The notes beneath the pieces are model-generated. The model was not told the DNA's origin and searched no databases. It was given only the letters and a program-made list of their open reading frames with translations. The position numbers and the translations under genes are program-made. Positions 12,202-25,200 of a stretch of DNA of 64,000 nt are shown here, piece by piece. The stretch lies in contig OU612074.1 of the NCBI GenBank assembly GCA_914767715.1, forward strand, positions 16,850,062-16,914,061, read 5' to 3'. The stretch's first letter is position 1, and each line of letters starts with the position of its first letter. The DNA comes from Membranipora membranacea. Taxonomy: Eukaryota; Bryozoa; Gymnolaemata; Cheilostomatida; Membraniporidae.

Positions 12202-15200
12202 ACCGCAGAGCCAAACGGATTTCAGATTTGAGACGAGCAGGAGTTGCTCCTCCTTTTGAGGTAGGTTAAAAGCAAATCTATTTTTTGACCTGAGCGAAAA
12301 AAAAGCGTGATACCCTCCCTTGGTATATTTTTGCAAATTTCAAGTCAGCTTAATTAGCCACCAGGTTATCCAAGGATCTCCATATTCTGGATTTTGAATT
12401 AGGCAAATAAGGGCTTGAACTGGTCAGAGTTTGATATGATTGCGACAGAGAATTAATTTTTTGATGCTGCCGTTTGGCATGTTTTTTTTGGAGCAAAAGT
12501 GGACCTCGTTAAAGTTGGCGCTGACGGAGGACGAAGACCCGCAGAGCCAAACGGATTTCAGATTTGAGACGAGCAGGAGTTGCTCCTCCTTTTGAGGTAG
12601 GTTAAAAGCAAATCTATTTTTTGACCTGAGCGAAAAAAAAGCGTGATACCCTCCCTTGGTATATTTTTGCAAATTTCAAGTCAGCTTAATTAGCCACCAG
12701 GTTATCCAAGGATCTCCATATTCTGGATTTTGAATTAGGCAAATAAGGGCTTGAACTGGTCAGAGTTTGATATGATTGCGACAGAGAATTAATTTTTTGA
12801 TGCTGCCGTTTGGCATGTTTTTTTTGGAGCAAAAGTGGACCTCGTTAAAGTTGGCGCTGACGGAGGACGAAGACCCGCAGAGCCAAACGGATTTCAGATT
12901 TGAGACGAGCAGGAGTTGCTCCTCCTTTTGAGGTAGGTTAAAAGCAAATCTATTTTTTGACCTGAGCGAAAAAAAAGCGTGATACCCTCCCTTGGTATAT
13001 TTTTGCAAATTTCAAGTCAGCTTAATTAGCCACCAGGTTATCCAAGGATCTCCATATTCTGGATTTTGAATTAGGCAAATAAGGGCTTGAACTGGTCAGA
13101 GTTTGATATGATTGCGACAGAGAATTAATTTTTTGATGCTGCCGTTTGGCAGGTTTTTTTTGGAGCAAAAGTGGACCTCGTTAAAGTTGGCGCTGACGGA
13201 GGACGAAGACCCGCAGAGCCAAACGGATTTCAGATTTGAGACGAGCAGGAGTTGCTCCTCCTTTTGAGGTAGGTTAAAAGCAAATCTATTTTTTGACCTG
13301 AGCGAAAAAAAAGCGTGATACCCTCCCTTGGTATATTTTTGCAAATTTCAAGTCAGCTTAATTAGCCACCAGGTTATCCAAGGATCTCCATATTCTGGAT
13401 TTTGAATTAGGCAAATAAGGGCTTGAACTGGTCAGAGTTTGATATGATTGCGACAGAGAATTAATTTTTTGATGCTGCCGTTTGGCAGGTTTTTTTTGGA
13501 GCAAAAGTGGACCTCGTTAAAGTTGGCGCTGACGGAGGACTAAGACCCGCAGAGCCAAACGGATTTCAGATTTGAGACGAGCAGGAGTTGCTCCTCCTTT
13601 TGAGGTAGGTTAAAAGCAAATCTATTTTTTGACCTGAGCGAAAAAAAAGCGTGATACCCTCCCTTGGTATATTTTTGCAAATTTCAAGTCAGCTTAATTA
13701 GCCACCAGGTTATCCAAGGATCTCCATATTCTGGATTTTGAATTAGGCAAATAAGGGCTTGAACTGGTCAGAGTTTGATATGATTGCGACAGAGAATTAA
13801 TTTTTTGATGCTGCCGTTTGGCAGGTTTTTTTTGGAGCAAAATTGGACCTCGTTAAAGTTGGCGCTGACGGAGGACGAAGACCCGCAGAGCCAAACGGAT
13901 TTCAGATTTGAGACGAGCAGGAGTTGCTCCTCCTTTTGAGGTAGGTTAAAAGCAAATCTATTTTTTGACCTGAGCGAAAAAAAAGCGTGATACCCTCCCT
14001 TGGTATATTTTTGCAAATTTCAAGTCAGCTTAATTAGCCACCAGGTTATCCAAGGATCTCCATATTCTGGATTTTGAATTAGGCAAATAAGGGCTTGAAC
14101 TGGTCAGAGTTTGATATGATTGCGACAGAGAATTAATTTTTTGATGCTGCCGTTTGGCATGTTTTTGTTGGAGCAAAAGTGGACCTCGTTAAAGTTGGCG
14201 CTGACGGAGGACGAAGACCCGCAGAGCCAAACGGATTTCAGATTTGAGACGAGCAGGAGTTGCTCCTCCTTTTGAGGTAGGTTAACAGCAAATCTATTTT
14301 TTGACCTGAGCGAAAAAAAAGCGTGATACCCTCCCTTGGTATATTTTTGCAAATTTCAAGTCAGCTTAATTAGCCACCAGGTTATCCAAGGATCTCCATA
14401 TTCTGGATTTAGAATTAGGCAAATAAGGGCTTGAACTGGTCAGAGTTTGATATGATTGCGACAGAGAATTAATTTTTTGATGCTGCCGTTTGGCATGTTT
14501 TTTTTGGAGCAAAAGTGGACCTCGTTAAAGTTGGCGCTGACGGAGGACGAAGACCCGCAGAGCCAAACGGATTTCAGATTTGAGACGAGCAGGAGTTGCT
14601 CCTCCTTTTGAGGTAGGTTAAAAGCAAATCTATTTTTTGACCTGAGCGAAAAAAAAGCGTGATACCCTCCCTTGGTATATTTTTGCAAATTTCAAGTCAG
14701 CTTAATTAGCCACCAGGTTATCCAAGGATCTCCATATTCTGGATTTTGAATTAGGCAAATAAGGGCTTGAACTGGTCAGAGTTTGATATGATTGCGACAG
14801 AGAATTAATTTTTTGATGCTGCCGTTTGGCATGTTTTTTTTGGAGCAAAAGTGGACCTCGTTAAAGTTGGCGCTGACGGAGGACGAAGACCCGCAGAGCC
14901 AAACGGATTTCAGATTTGAGACGAGCAGGAGTTGCTCCTCCTTTTGAGGTAGGTTAAAAGCAAATCTATTTTTTGACCTGAGCGAAAAAAAAGCGTGATA
15001 CCCTCCCTTGGTATATTTTTGCAAATTTCAAGTCAGCTTAATTAGCCACCAGGTTATCCAAGGATCTCCATATTCTGGATTTTGAATTAGGCAAATAAGG
15101 GCTTGAACTGGTCAGAGTTTGATATGATTGCGACAGAGAATTAATTTTTTGATGCTGCCGTTTGGCATGTTTTTTTTGGAGCAAAAGTGGACCTCGTTAA

Positions 15201-18200
15201 AGTTGGCGCTGACGGAGGACGAAGACCCGCAGAGCCAAACGGATTTCAGATTTGAGACGAGCAGGAGTTGCTCCTCCTTTTGAGGTAGGTTAAAAGCAAA
15301 TCTATTTTTTGACCTGAGCGAAAAAAAAGCGTGATACCCTCCCTTGGTATATTTTTGCAAATTTCAAGTCAGCTTAATTAGCCACCAGGTTATCCAAGGA
15401 TCTCCATATTCTGGATTTTGAATTAGGCAAATAAGGGCTTGAACTGGTCAGAGTTTGATATGATTGCGACAGAGAATTAATTTTTTGATGCTGCCGTTTG
15501 GCAGGTTTTTTTTGGAGCAAAAGTGGACCTCGTTAAAGTTGGCGCTGACGGAGGACGAAGACCCGCAGAGCCAAACGGATTTCAGATTTGAGACGAGCAG
15601 GAGTTGCTCCTCCTTTTGAGGTAGGTTAAAAGCAAATCTATTTTTTGACCTGAGCGAAAAAAAAGCGTGATACCCTCCCTTGGTATATTTTTGCAAATTT
15701 CAAGTCAGCTTAATTAGCCACCAGGTTATCCAAGGATCTCCATATTCTGGATTTTGAATTAGGCAAATAAGGGCTTGAACTGGTCAGAGTTTGATATGAT
15801 TGCGACAGAGAATTAATTTTTTGATGCTGCCGTTTGGCAGGTTTTTTTTGGAGCAAAAGTGGACCTCGTTAAAGTTGGCGCTGACGGAGGACGAAGACCC
15901 GCAGAGCCAAACGGATTTCAGATTTGAGACGAGCAGGAGTTGCTCCTCCTTTTGAGGTAGGTTAAAAGCAAATCTATTTTTTGACCTGAGCGAAAAAAAA
16001 GCGTGATACCCTCCCTTGGTATATTTTTGCAAATTTCAAGTCAGCTTAATTAGCCACCAGGTTATCCAAGGATCTCCATATTCTGGATTTTGAATTAGGC
16101 AAATAAGGGCTTGAACTGGTCAGAGTTTGATATGATTGCGACAGAGAATTAATTTTTTGATGCTGCCGTTTGGCAGGTTTTTTTTGGAGCAAAATTGGAC
16201 CTCGTTAAAGTTGGCGCTGACGGAGGACGAAGACCCGCAGAGCCAAACGGATTTCAGATTTGAGACGAGCAGGAGTTGCTCCTCCTTTTGAGGTAGGTTA
16301 AAAGCAAATCTATTTTTTGACCTGAGCGAAAAAAAAGCGTGATACCCTCCCTTGGTATATTTTTGCAAATTTCAAGTCAGCTTAATTAGCCACCAGGTTA
16401 TCCAAGGATCTCCATATTCTGGATTTTGAATTAGGCAAATAAGGGCTTGAACTGGTCAGAGTTTGATATGATTGCGACAGAGAATTAATTTTTTGATGCT
16501 GCCGTTTGGCATGTTTTTTTTGGAGCAAAAGTGGACCTCGTTAAAGTTGGCGCTGACGGAGGACGAAGACCCGCAGAGCCAAACGGATTTCAGATTTGAG
16601 ACGAGCAGGAGTTGCTCCTCCTTTTGAGGTAGGTTAAAAGCAAATCTATTTTTTGACCTGAGCGAAAAAAAAGCGTGATACCCTCCCTTGGTATATTTTT
16701 GCAAATTTCAAGTCAGCTTAATTAGCCACCAGGTTATCCAAGGATCTCCATATTCTGGATTTTGAATTAGGCAAATAAGGGCTTGAACTGGTCAGAGTTT
16801 GATATGATTGCGACAGAGAATTAATTTTTTGATGCTGCCGTTTGGCATGTTTTTTTTGGAGCAAAAGTGGACCTCGTTAAAGTTGGCGCTGACGGAGGAC
16901 GAAGACCCGCAGAGCCAAACGGATTTCAGATTTGAGACGAGCAGGAGTTGCTCCTCCTTTTGAGGTAGGTTAAAAGCAAATCTATTTTTTGACCTGAGCG
17001 AAAAAAAAGCGTGATACCCTCCCTTGGTATATTTTTGCAAATTTCAAGTCAGCTTAATTAGCCACCAGGTTATCCAAGGATCTCCATATTCTGGATTTTG
17101 AATTAGGCAAATAAGGGCTTGAACTGGTCAGAGTTTGATATGATTGCGACAGAGAATTAATTTTTTGATGCTGCCGTTTGGCAGGTTTTTTTTGGAGCAA
17201 AAGTGGACCTCGTTAAAGTTGGCGCTGACGGAGGACGAAGACCCGCAGAGCCAAACGGATTTCAGATTTGAGACGAGCAGGAGTTGCTCCTCCTTTTGAG
17301 GTAGGTTAAAAGCAAATCTATTTTTTGACCTGAGCGAAAAAAAAGCGTGATACCCTCCCTTGGTATATTTTTGCAAATTTCAAGTCAGCTTAATTAGCCA
17401 CCAGGTTATCCAAGGATCTCCATATTCTGGATTTTGAATTAGGCAAATAAGGGCTTGAACTGGTCAGAGTTTGATATGATTGCGACAGAGAATTAATTTT
17501 TTGATGCTGCCGTTTGGCATGTTTTTTTTGGAGCAAAAGTGGACCTCGTTAAAGTTGGCGCTGACGGAGGACGAAGACCCGCAGAGCCAAACGGATTTCA
17601 GATTTGAGACGAGCAGGAGTTGCTCCTCCTTTTGAGGTAGGTTAAAAGCAAATCTATTTTTTGACCTGAGCGAAAAAAAAGCGTGATACCCTCCCTTGGT
17701 ATATTTTTGCAAATTTCAAGTCAGCTTAATTAGCCACCAGGTTATCCAAGGATCTCCATATTCTGGATTTTGAATTAGGCAAATAAGGGCTTGAACTGGT
17801 CAGAGTTTGATATGATTGCGACAGAGAATTAATTTTTTGATGCTGCCGTTTGGCAGGTTTTTTTTGGAGCAAAAGTGGACCTCGTTAAAGTTGGCGCTGA
17901 CGGAGGACGAAGACCCGCAGAGCCAAACGGATTTCAGATTTGAGACGAGCAGGAGTTGCTCCTCCTTTTGAGGTAGGTTAAAAGCAAATCTACTTTTTGA
18001 CCTGAGCGAAAAAAAAGCGTGATACCCTCCCTTGGTATATTTTTGCAAATTTCAAGTCAGCTTAATTAGCCACCAGGTTATCCAAGGATCTCCATATTCT
18101 GGATTTTGAATTAGGCAAATAAGGGCTTGAACTGGTCAGAGTTTGATATGATTGCGACAGAGAATTAATTTTTTGATGCTGCCGTTTGGCATGTTTTTTT

Positions 18201-19824
18201 TGGAGCAAAAGTGGACCTCGTTAAAGTTGGCGCTGACGGAGGACGAAGACCCGCAGAGCCAAACGGATTTCAGATTTGAGACGAGCATGAGTTGCTCCTC
18301 CTTTTGAGGTAGGTTAAAAGCATATCTATTTTTTGACCTGAGCGAAAAAAAAGCGTGATACCCTCCCTTGGTATATTTTTGCAAATTTCAAGTCAGCTTA
18401 ATTAGCCACCAGGTTATCCAAGGATCTCCATATTCTGGATTTTGAATTAGGCAAATAAGGGCTTGAACTGGTCAGAGTTTGATATGATTGCGACAGAGAA
18501 TTAATTTTTTGATGCTGCCGTTTGGCATGTTTTTTTTGGAGCAAAAGTGGACCTCGTTAAAGTTGGCGCTGACGGAGGACGAAGACCCGCAGAGCCAAAC
18601 GGATTTCAGATTTGAGACGAGCAGGAGTTGCTCCTCCTTTTGAGGTAGGTTAAAAGCAAATCTATTTTTTGACCTGAGCGAAAAAAAAGCGTGATACCCT
18701 CCCTTGGTATATTTTTGCAAATTTCAAGTCAGCTTAATTAGCCACCAGGTTATCCAAGGATCTCCATATTCTGGATTTTGAATTAGGCAAATAAGGGCTT
18801 GAACTGGTCAGAGTTTGATATGATTGCGACAGAGAATTAATTTTTTGATGCTGCCGTTTGGCAGGTTTTTTTTGGAGCAAAAGTGGACCTCGTTAAAGTT
18901 GGCGCTGACGGAGGACGAAGACCCGCAGAGCCAAACGGATTTCAGATTTGAGACGAGCAGGAGTTGCTCCTCCTTTTGAGGTAGGTTAAAAGCAAATCTA
19001 TTTTTTGACCTGAGCGAAAAAAAAGCGTGATACCCTCCCTTGGTATATTTTTGCAAATTTCAAGTCAGCTTAATTAGCCACCAGGTTATCCAAGGATCTC
19101 CATATTCTGGATTTTGAATTAGGCAAATAAGGGCTTGAACTGGTCAGAGTTTGATATGATTGCGACAGAGAATTAATTTTTTGATGCTGCCGTTTGGCAG
19201 GTTTTTTTTGGAGCAAAAGTGGACCTCGTTAAAGTTGGCGCTGACGGAGGACGAAGACCCGCAGAGCCAAACGGATTTCAGATTTGAGACGAGCAGGAGT
19301 TGCTCCTCCTTTTGAGGTAGGTTAAAAGCAAATCTATTTTTTGACCTGAGCGAAAAAAAAGCGTGATACCCTCCCTTGGTATATTTTTGCAAATTTCAAG
19401 TCAGCTTAATTAGCCACCAGGTTATCCAAGGATCTCCATATTCTGGATTTTGAATTAGGCAAATAAGGGCTTGAACTGGTCAGAGTTTGATATGATTGCG
19501 ACAGAGAATTAATTTTTTGATGCTGCCGTTTGGCAGGTTTTTTTTGGAGCAAAAGTGGACCTCGTTAAAGTTGGCGCTGACGGAGGACGAAGACCCGCAG
19601 AGCCAAACGGATTTCAGATTTGAGACGAGCAGGAGTTGCTCCTCCTTTTGAGGTAGGTTAAAAGCAAATCTATTTTTTGACCTGAGCGAAAAAAAAGCGT
19701 GATACCCTCCCTTGGTATATTTTTGCAAATTTCAAGTCAGCTTAATTAGCCACCAGGTTATCCAAGGATCTCCATATTCTGGATTTTGAATTAGGCAAAT
19801 AAGGGCTTGAACTGGTCAGAGTTT

Positions 19825-22176
19825 GATATGATTGAGACAGAGAATTAATTTTTTGATGCTGCCGTTTGGCATGTTTTTTTTGGAGCAAAAGTGGACCTCG
19901 TTAAAGTTGGCGCTGACGGAGGACGAAGACCCGCAGAGCCAAACGGATTTCAGATTTGAGACGAGCAGGAGTTGCTCCTCCTTTTGAGGTAGGTTAAAAG
20001 CAAATCTATTTTTTGACCTGAGCGAAAAAAAAGCGTGATACCCTCCCTTGGTATATTTTTGCAAATTTCAAGTCAGCTTAATTAGCCACCAGGTTATCCA
20101 AGGATCTCCATATTCTGGATTTTGAATTAGGCAAATAAGGGCTTGAACTGGTCAGAGTTTGATATGATTGCGACAGAGAATTAATTTTTTGATGCTGCCG
20201 TTTGGCATGTTTTTTTTGGAGCAAAAGTGGACCTCGTTAAAGTTGGCGCTGACGGAGGACGAAGACCCGCAGAGCCAAACGGATTTCAGATTTGAGACGA
20301 GCAGGAGTTGCTCCTCCTTTTGAGGTAGGTTAAAAGCAAATCTATTTTTTGACCTGAGCGAAAAAAAAGCGTGATACCCTCCCTTGGTATATTTTTGCAA
20401 ATTTCAAGTCAGCTTAATTAGCCACCAGGTTATCCAAGGATCTCCATATTCTGGATTTTGAATTAGGCAAATAAGGGCTTGAACTGGTCAGAGTTTGATA
20501 TGATTGCGACAGAGAATTAATTTTTTGATGCTGCCGTTTGGCAGGTTTTTTTTGGAGCAAAAGTGGACCTCGTTAAAGTTGGCGCTGACGGAAGACGAAG
20601 ACCCGCAGAGCCAAACGGATTTCAGATTTGAGACGAGCAGGAGTTGCTCCTCCTTTTGAGGTAGGTTAAAAGCAAATCTATTTTTTGACCTGAGCGAAAA
20701 AAAAGCGTGATACCCTCCCTTGGTATATTTTTGCAAATTTCAAGTCAGCTTAATTAGCCACCAGGTTATCCAAGGATCTCCATATTCTGGATTTTGAATT
20801 AGGCAAATAAGGGCTTGAACTGGTCAGAGTTTGATATGATTGCGACAGAGAATTAATTTTTTGATGCTGCCGTTTGGCATGTTTTTTTTGGAGCAAAAGT
20901 GGACCTCGTTAAAGTTGGCGCTGACGGAGGACGAAGACCCGCAGAGCCAAACGGATTTCAGATTTGAGACGAGCAGGAGTTGCTCCTCCTTTTGAGGTAG
21001 GTTAAAAGCAAATCTATTTTTTGACCTGAGCGAAAAAAAAGCGTGATACCCTCCCTTGGTATATTTTTGCAAATTTCAAGTCAGCTTAATTAGCCACCAG
21101 GTTATCCAAGGATCTCCATATTCTGGATTTTGAATTAGGCAAATAAGGGCTTGAACTGGTCAGAGTTTGATATGATTGCGACAGAGAATTAATTTTTTGA
21201 TGCTGCCGTTTGGCAGGTTTTTTTTGGAGCAAAAGTGGACCTCGTTAAAGTTGGCGCTGACGGAGGACGAAGACCCGCAGAGCCAAACGGATTTCAGATT
21301 TGAGACGAGCAGGAGTTGCTCCTCCTTTTGAGGTAGGTTAAAAGCAAATCTATTTTTTGACCTGAGCGAAAAAAAAGCGTGATACCCTCCCTTGGTATAT
21401 TTTTGCAAATTTCAAGTCAGCTTAACTAGCCACCAGGTTATCCAAGGATCTCCATATTCTGGATTTTGAATTAGGCAAATAAGGGCTTGAACTGGTCAGA
21501 GTTTGATATGATTGCGACAGAGAATTAATTTTTTGATGCTGCCGTTTGGCAGGTTTTTTTTGGAGCAAAAGTGGACCTCGTTAAAGTTGGCGCTGACGGA
21601 GGACGAAGACCCGCAGAGCCAAACGGATTTCAGATTTGAGACGAGCAGGAGTTGCTCCTCCTTTTGAGGTAGGTTAAAAGCAAATCTATTTTTTGACCTG
21701 AGCGAAAAAAAAGCGTGATACCCTCCCTTGGTATATTTTTGCAAATTTCAAGTCAGCTTAATTAGCCACCAGGTTATCCAAGGATCTCCATATTCTGGAT
21801 TTTGAATTAGGCAAATAAGGGCTTGAACTGGTCAGAGTTTGATATGATTGCGACAGAGAATTAATTTTTTGATGCTGCCGTTTGGCAGGTTTTTTTTGGA
21901 GCAAAAGTGGACCTCGTTAAAGTTGGCGCTGACGGATGACGAAGACCCGCAGAGCCAAACGGATTTCAGATTTGAGACGAGCAGGAGTTGCTCCTCCTTT
22001 TGAGGTAGGTTAAAAGCAAATCTATTTTTTGACCTGAGCGAAAAAAAAGCGTGATACCCTCCCTTGGTATATTTTTGCAAATTTCAAGTCAGCTTAATTA
22101 GCCACCAGGTTATCCAAGGATCTCCATATTCTGGATTTTGAATTAGGCAAATAAGGGCTTGAACTGGTCAGAGTTT
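19825..22176. repeat. 7-monomer higher-order repeat unit (monomers 60-66)
   Basis: Order T, T, G, T, G, G, G over 2352 bp. The first monomer carries the c11a marker at 19835. The following unit (22177-23856) starts with the same marker at 22187 but has only five monomers (T2 G3), so it fits loss of the internal G-T pair. A further marked unit starts at 23857 and has four monomers. Confidence 0.65.
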
Positions 22177-25100
22177 GATATGATTGAGACAGAGAATTAA
22201 TTTTTTGATGCTGCCGTTTGGCATGTTTTTTTTGGAGCAAAAGTGGACCTCGTTAAAGTTGGCGCTGACGGAGGACGAAGACCCGCAGAGCCAAACGGAT
22301 TTCAGATTTGAGACGAGCAGGAGTTGCTCCTCCTTTTGAGGTAGGTTAAAAGCAAATCTATTTTTTGACCTGAGCGAAAAAAAAGCGTGATACCCTCCCT
22401 CGGTATATTTTTGCAAATTTCAAGTCAGCTTAATTAGCCACCAGGTTATCCAAGGATCTCCATATTCTGGATTTTGAATTAGGCAAATAAGGGCTTGAAC
22501 TGGTCAGAGTTTGATATGATTGCGACAGAGAATTAATTTTTTGATGCTGCCGTTTGGCATGTTTTTTTTGGAGCAAAAGTGGACCTCGTTAAAGTTGGCG
22601 CTGACGGAGGACGAAGACCCGCAGAGCCAAACGGATTTCAGATTTGAGACGAGCAGGAGTTGCTCCTCCTTTTGAGGTAGGTTAAAAGCAAATCTATTTT
22701 TTGACCTGAGCGAAAAAAAAGCGTGATACCCTCCCTTGGTATATTTTTGCAAATTTCAAGTCAGCTTAATTAGCCACCAGGTTATCCAAGGATCTCCATA
22801 TTCTGGATTTTGAATTAGGCAAATAAGGGCTTGAACTGGTCAGAGTTTGATATGATTGCGACAGAGAATTAATTTTTTGATGCTGCCGTTTGGCAGGTTT
22901 TTTTTGGAGCAAAAGTGGACCTAGTTAAAGTTGGCGCTGACGGAGGACGAAGACCCGCAGAGCCAAACGGATTTCAGATTTGAGACGAGCAGGAGTTGCT
23001 CCTCCTTTTGAGGTAGGTTAAAAGCAAATCTATTTTTTGACCTGAGCGAAAAAAAAGCGTGATACCCTCCCTTGGTATATTTTTGCAAATTTCAAGTCAG
23101 CTTAATTAGCCACCAGGTTATCCAAGGATCTCCATATTCTGGATTTTGAATTAGGCAAATAAGGGCTTGAACTGGTCAGAGTTTGATATGATTGCGACAG
23201 AGAATTAATTTTTTGATGCTGCCGTTTGGCAGGTTTTTTTTGGAGCAAAAGTGGACCTCGTTAAAGTTGGCGCTGACGGAGGACGAAGACCCGCAGAGCC
23301 AAACGGATTTCAGATTTGAGACGAGCAGGAGTTGCTCCTCCTTTTGAGGTAGGTTAAAAGCAAATCTATTTTTTGACCTGAGCGAAAAAAAAGCGTGATA
23401 CCCTCCCTTGGTATATTTTTGCAAATTTCAAGTCAGCTTAATTAGCCACCAGGTTATCCAAGGATCTCCATATTCTGGATTTTGAATTAGGCAAATAAGG
23501 GCTTGAACTGGTCAGAGTTTGATATGATTGCGACAGAGAATTAATTTTTTGATGCTGCCGTTTGGCAGGTTTTTTTTGGAGCAAAAGTGGACCTCGTTAA
23601 AGTTGGCGCTGACGGAGGACGAAGACCCGCAGAGCCAAACGGATTTCAGATTTGAGACGAGCAGGAGTTGCTCCTCCTTTTGAGGTAGGTTAAAAGCAAA
23701 TCTATTTTTTGACCTGAGCGAAAAAAAAGCGTGATACCCTCCCTTGGTATATTTTTGCAAATTTCAAGTCAGCTTAATTAGCCACCAGGTTATCCAAGGA
23801 TCTCCATATTCTGGATTTTGAATTAGGCAAATAAGGGCTTGAACTGGTCAGAGTTTGATATGATTGAGACAGAGAATTAATTTTTTGATGCTGCCGTTTG
23901 GCATGTTTTTTTTGGAGCAAAAGTGGACCTCGTTAAAGTTGGCGCTGACGGAGGACGAAGACCCGCAGAGCCAAACGGATTTCAGATTTGAGACGAGCAG
24001 GAGTTGCTCCTCCTTTTGAGGTAGGTTAAAAGCAAATCTATTTTTTGACCTGAGCGAAAAAAAAGCGTGATACCCTCCCTTGGTATATTTTTGCAAATTT
24101 CAAGTCAGCTTAATTAGCCACCAGGTTATCCAAGGATCTCCATATTCTGGATTTTGAATTAGGCAAATAAGGGCTTGAACTGGTCAGAGTTTGATATGAT
24201 TGCGACAGAGAATTAATTTTTTGATGCTGCCGTTTGGCATGTTTTTTTTGGAGCAAAAGTGGACCTCGTTAAAGTTGGCGCTGACGGAGGACGAAGACCC
24301 GCAGAGCCAAACGGATTTCAGATTTGAGACGAGCAGGAGTTGCTCCTCCTTTTGAGGTAGGTTAAACGCAAATCTATTTTTTGACCTGAGCGAAAAAAAA
24401 GCGTGATACCCTCCCTTGATATATTTTTGCAAATTTCAAGTCAGCTTAATTAGCCACCAGGTTATCCAAGGATCTCCATATTCTGGATTTTGAATTAGGC
24501 AAATAAGGGCTTGAACTGGTCAGAGTTTGATATGATTGCGACAGAGAATTAATTTTTTGATGCTGCCGTTTGGCAGGTTTTTTTTGGAGCAAAAGTGGAC
24601 CTCGTTAAAGTTGGCGCTGACGGAGGACGAAGACCCGCAGAGCCAAACGGATTTCAGATTTGAGACGAGCAGGAGTTGCTCCTCCTTTTGAGGTAGGTTA
24701 AAAGCAAATCTATTTTTTGACCTGAGCGAAAAAAAAGCGTGATACCCTCCCTTGGTATATTTTTGCAAATTTCAAGTCAGCTTAATTAGCCACCAGGTTA
24801 TCCAAGGATCTCCATATTCTGGATTTTGAATTAGGCAAATAAGGGCTTGAACTGGTCAGAGTTTGATATGATTGCGACAGAGAATTAATTTTTTGATGCT
24901 GCCGTTTGGCAGGTTTTTTTTGGAGCAAAAGTGGACCTCGTTAAAGTTGGCGCTGACGGAGGACGAAGACCCGCAGAGCCAAACGGATTTCAGATTTGAG
25001 ACGAGCAGGAGTTGCTCCTCCTTTTGAGGTAGGTTAAAAGCAAAGCTATTTTTTGACCTGAGCGAAAAAAAAGCGTGATACCCTCCCTTGGTATGTTTTT

Positions 25101-25200
25101 GCAAATTTCAAGTCAGCTTAATTAGCCACCAGGTTATCCAAGGATCTCCATATTCTGGATTTTGAATTAGGCAAATAAGGGCTTGAACTGGTCAGAGTTT

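Larger units (their letters stand above)
1..16464. repeat. Array domain I: seven T-run/G-run blocks each closed by a Q-type monomer
   Basis: Monomers 1-49, all exactly 336 bp. In order the blocks are: T3 G2 Q1; T3 Q1; T4 G4 Q1; T3 G2 Q1; T4 G4 Q1; T5 G2 Q1; T4 G2 Q1. Q-type (g48 plus t67, read as gcaaaattgg) occurs only as the last monomer of a block, at monomers 6, 10, 19, 25, 34, 42 and 49. The blocks are 6, 4, 9, 6, 9, 8 and 7 monomers long, so this is an irregular higher-order repeat that expands and contracts by whole monomers. Private substitutions are rare and most are shared between the two copies of the 5040-bp duplication. Confidence 0.85.
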
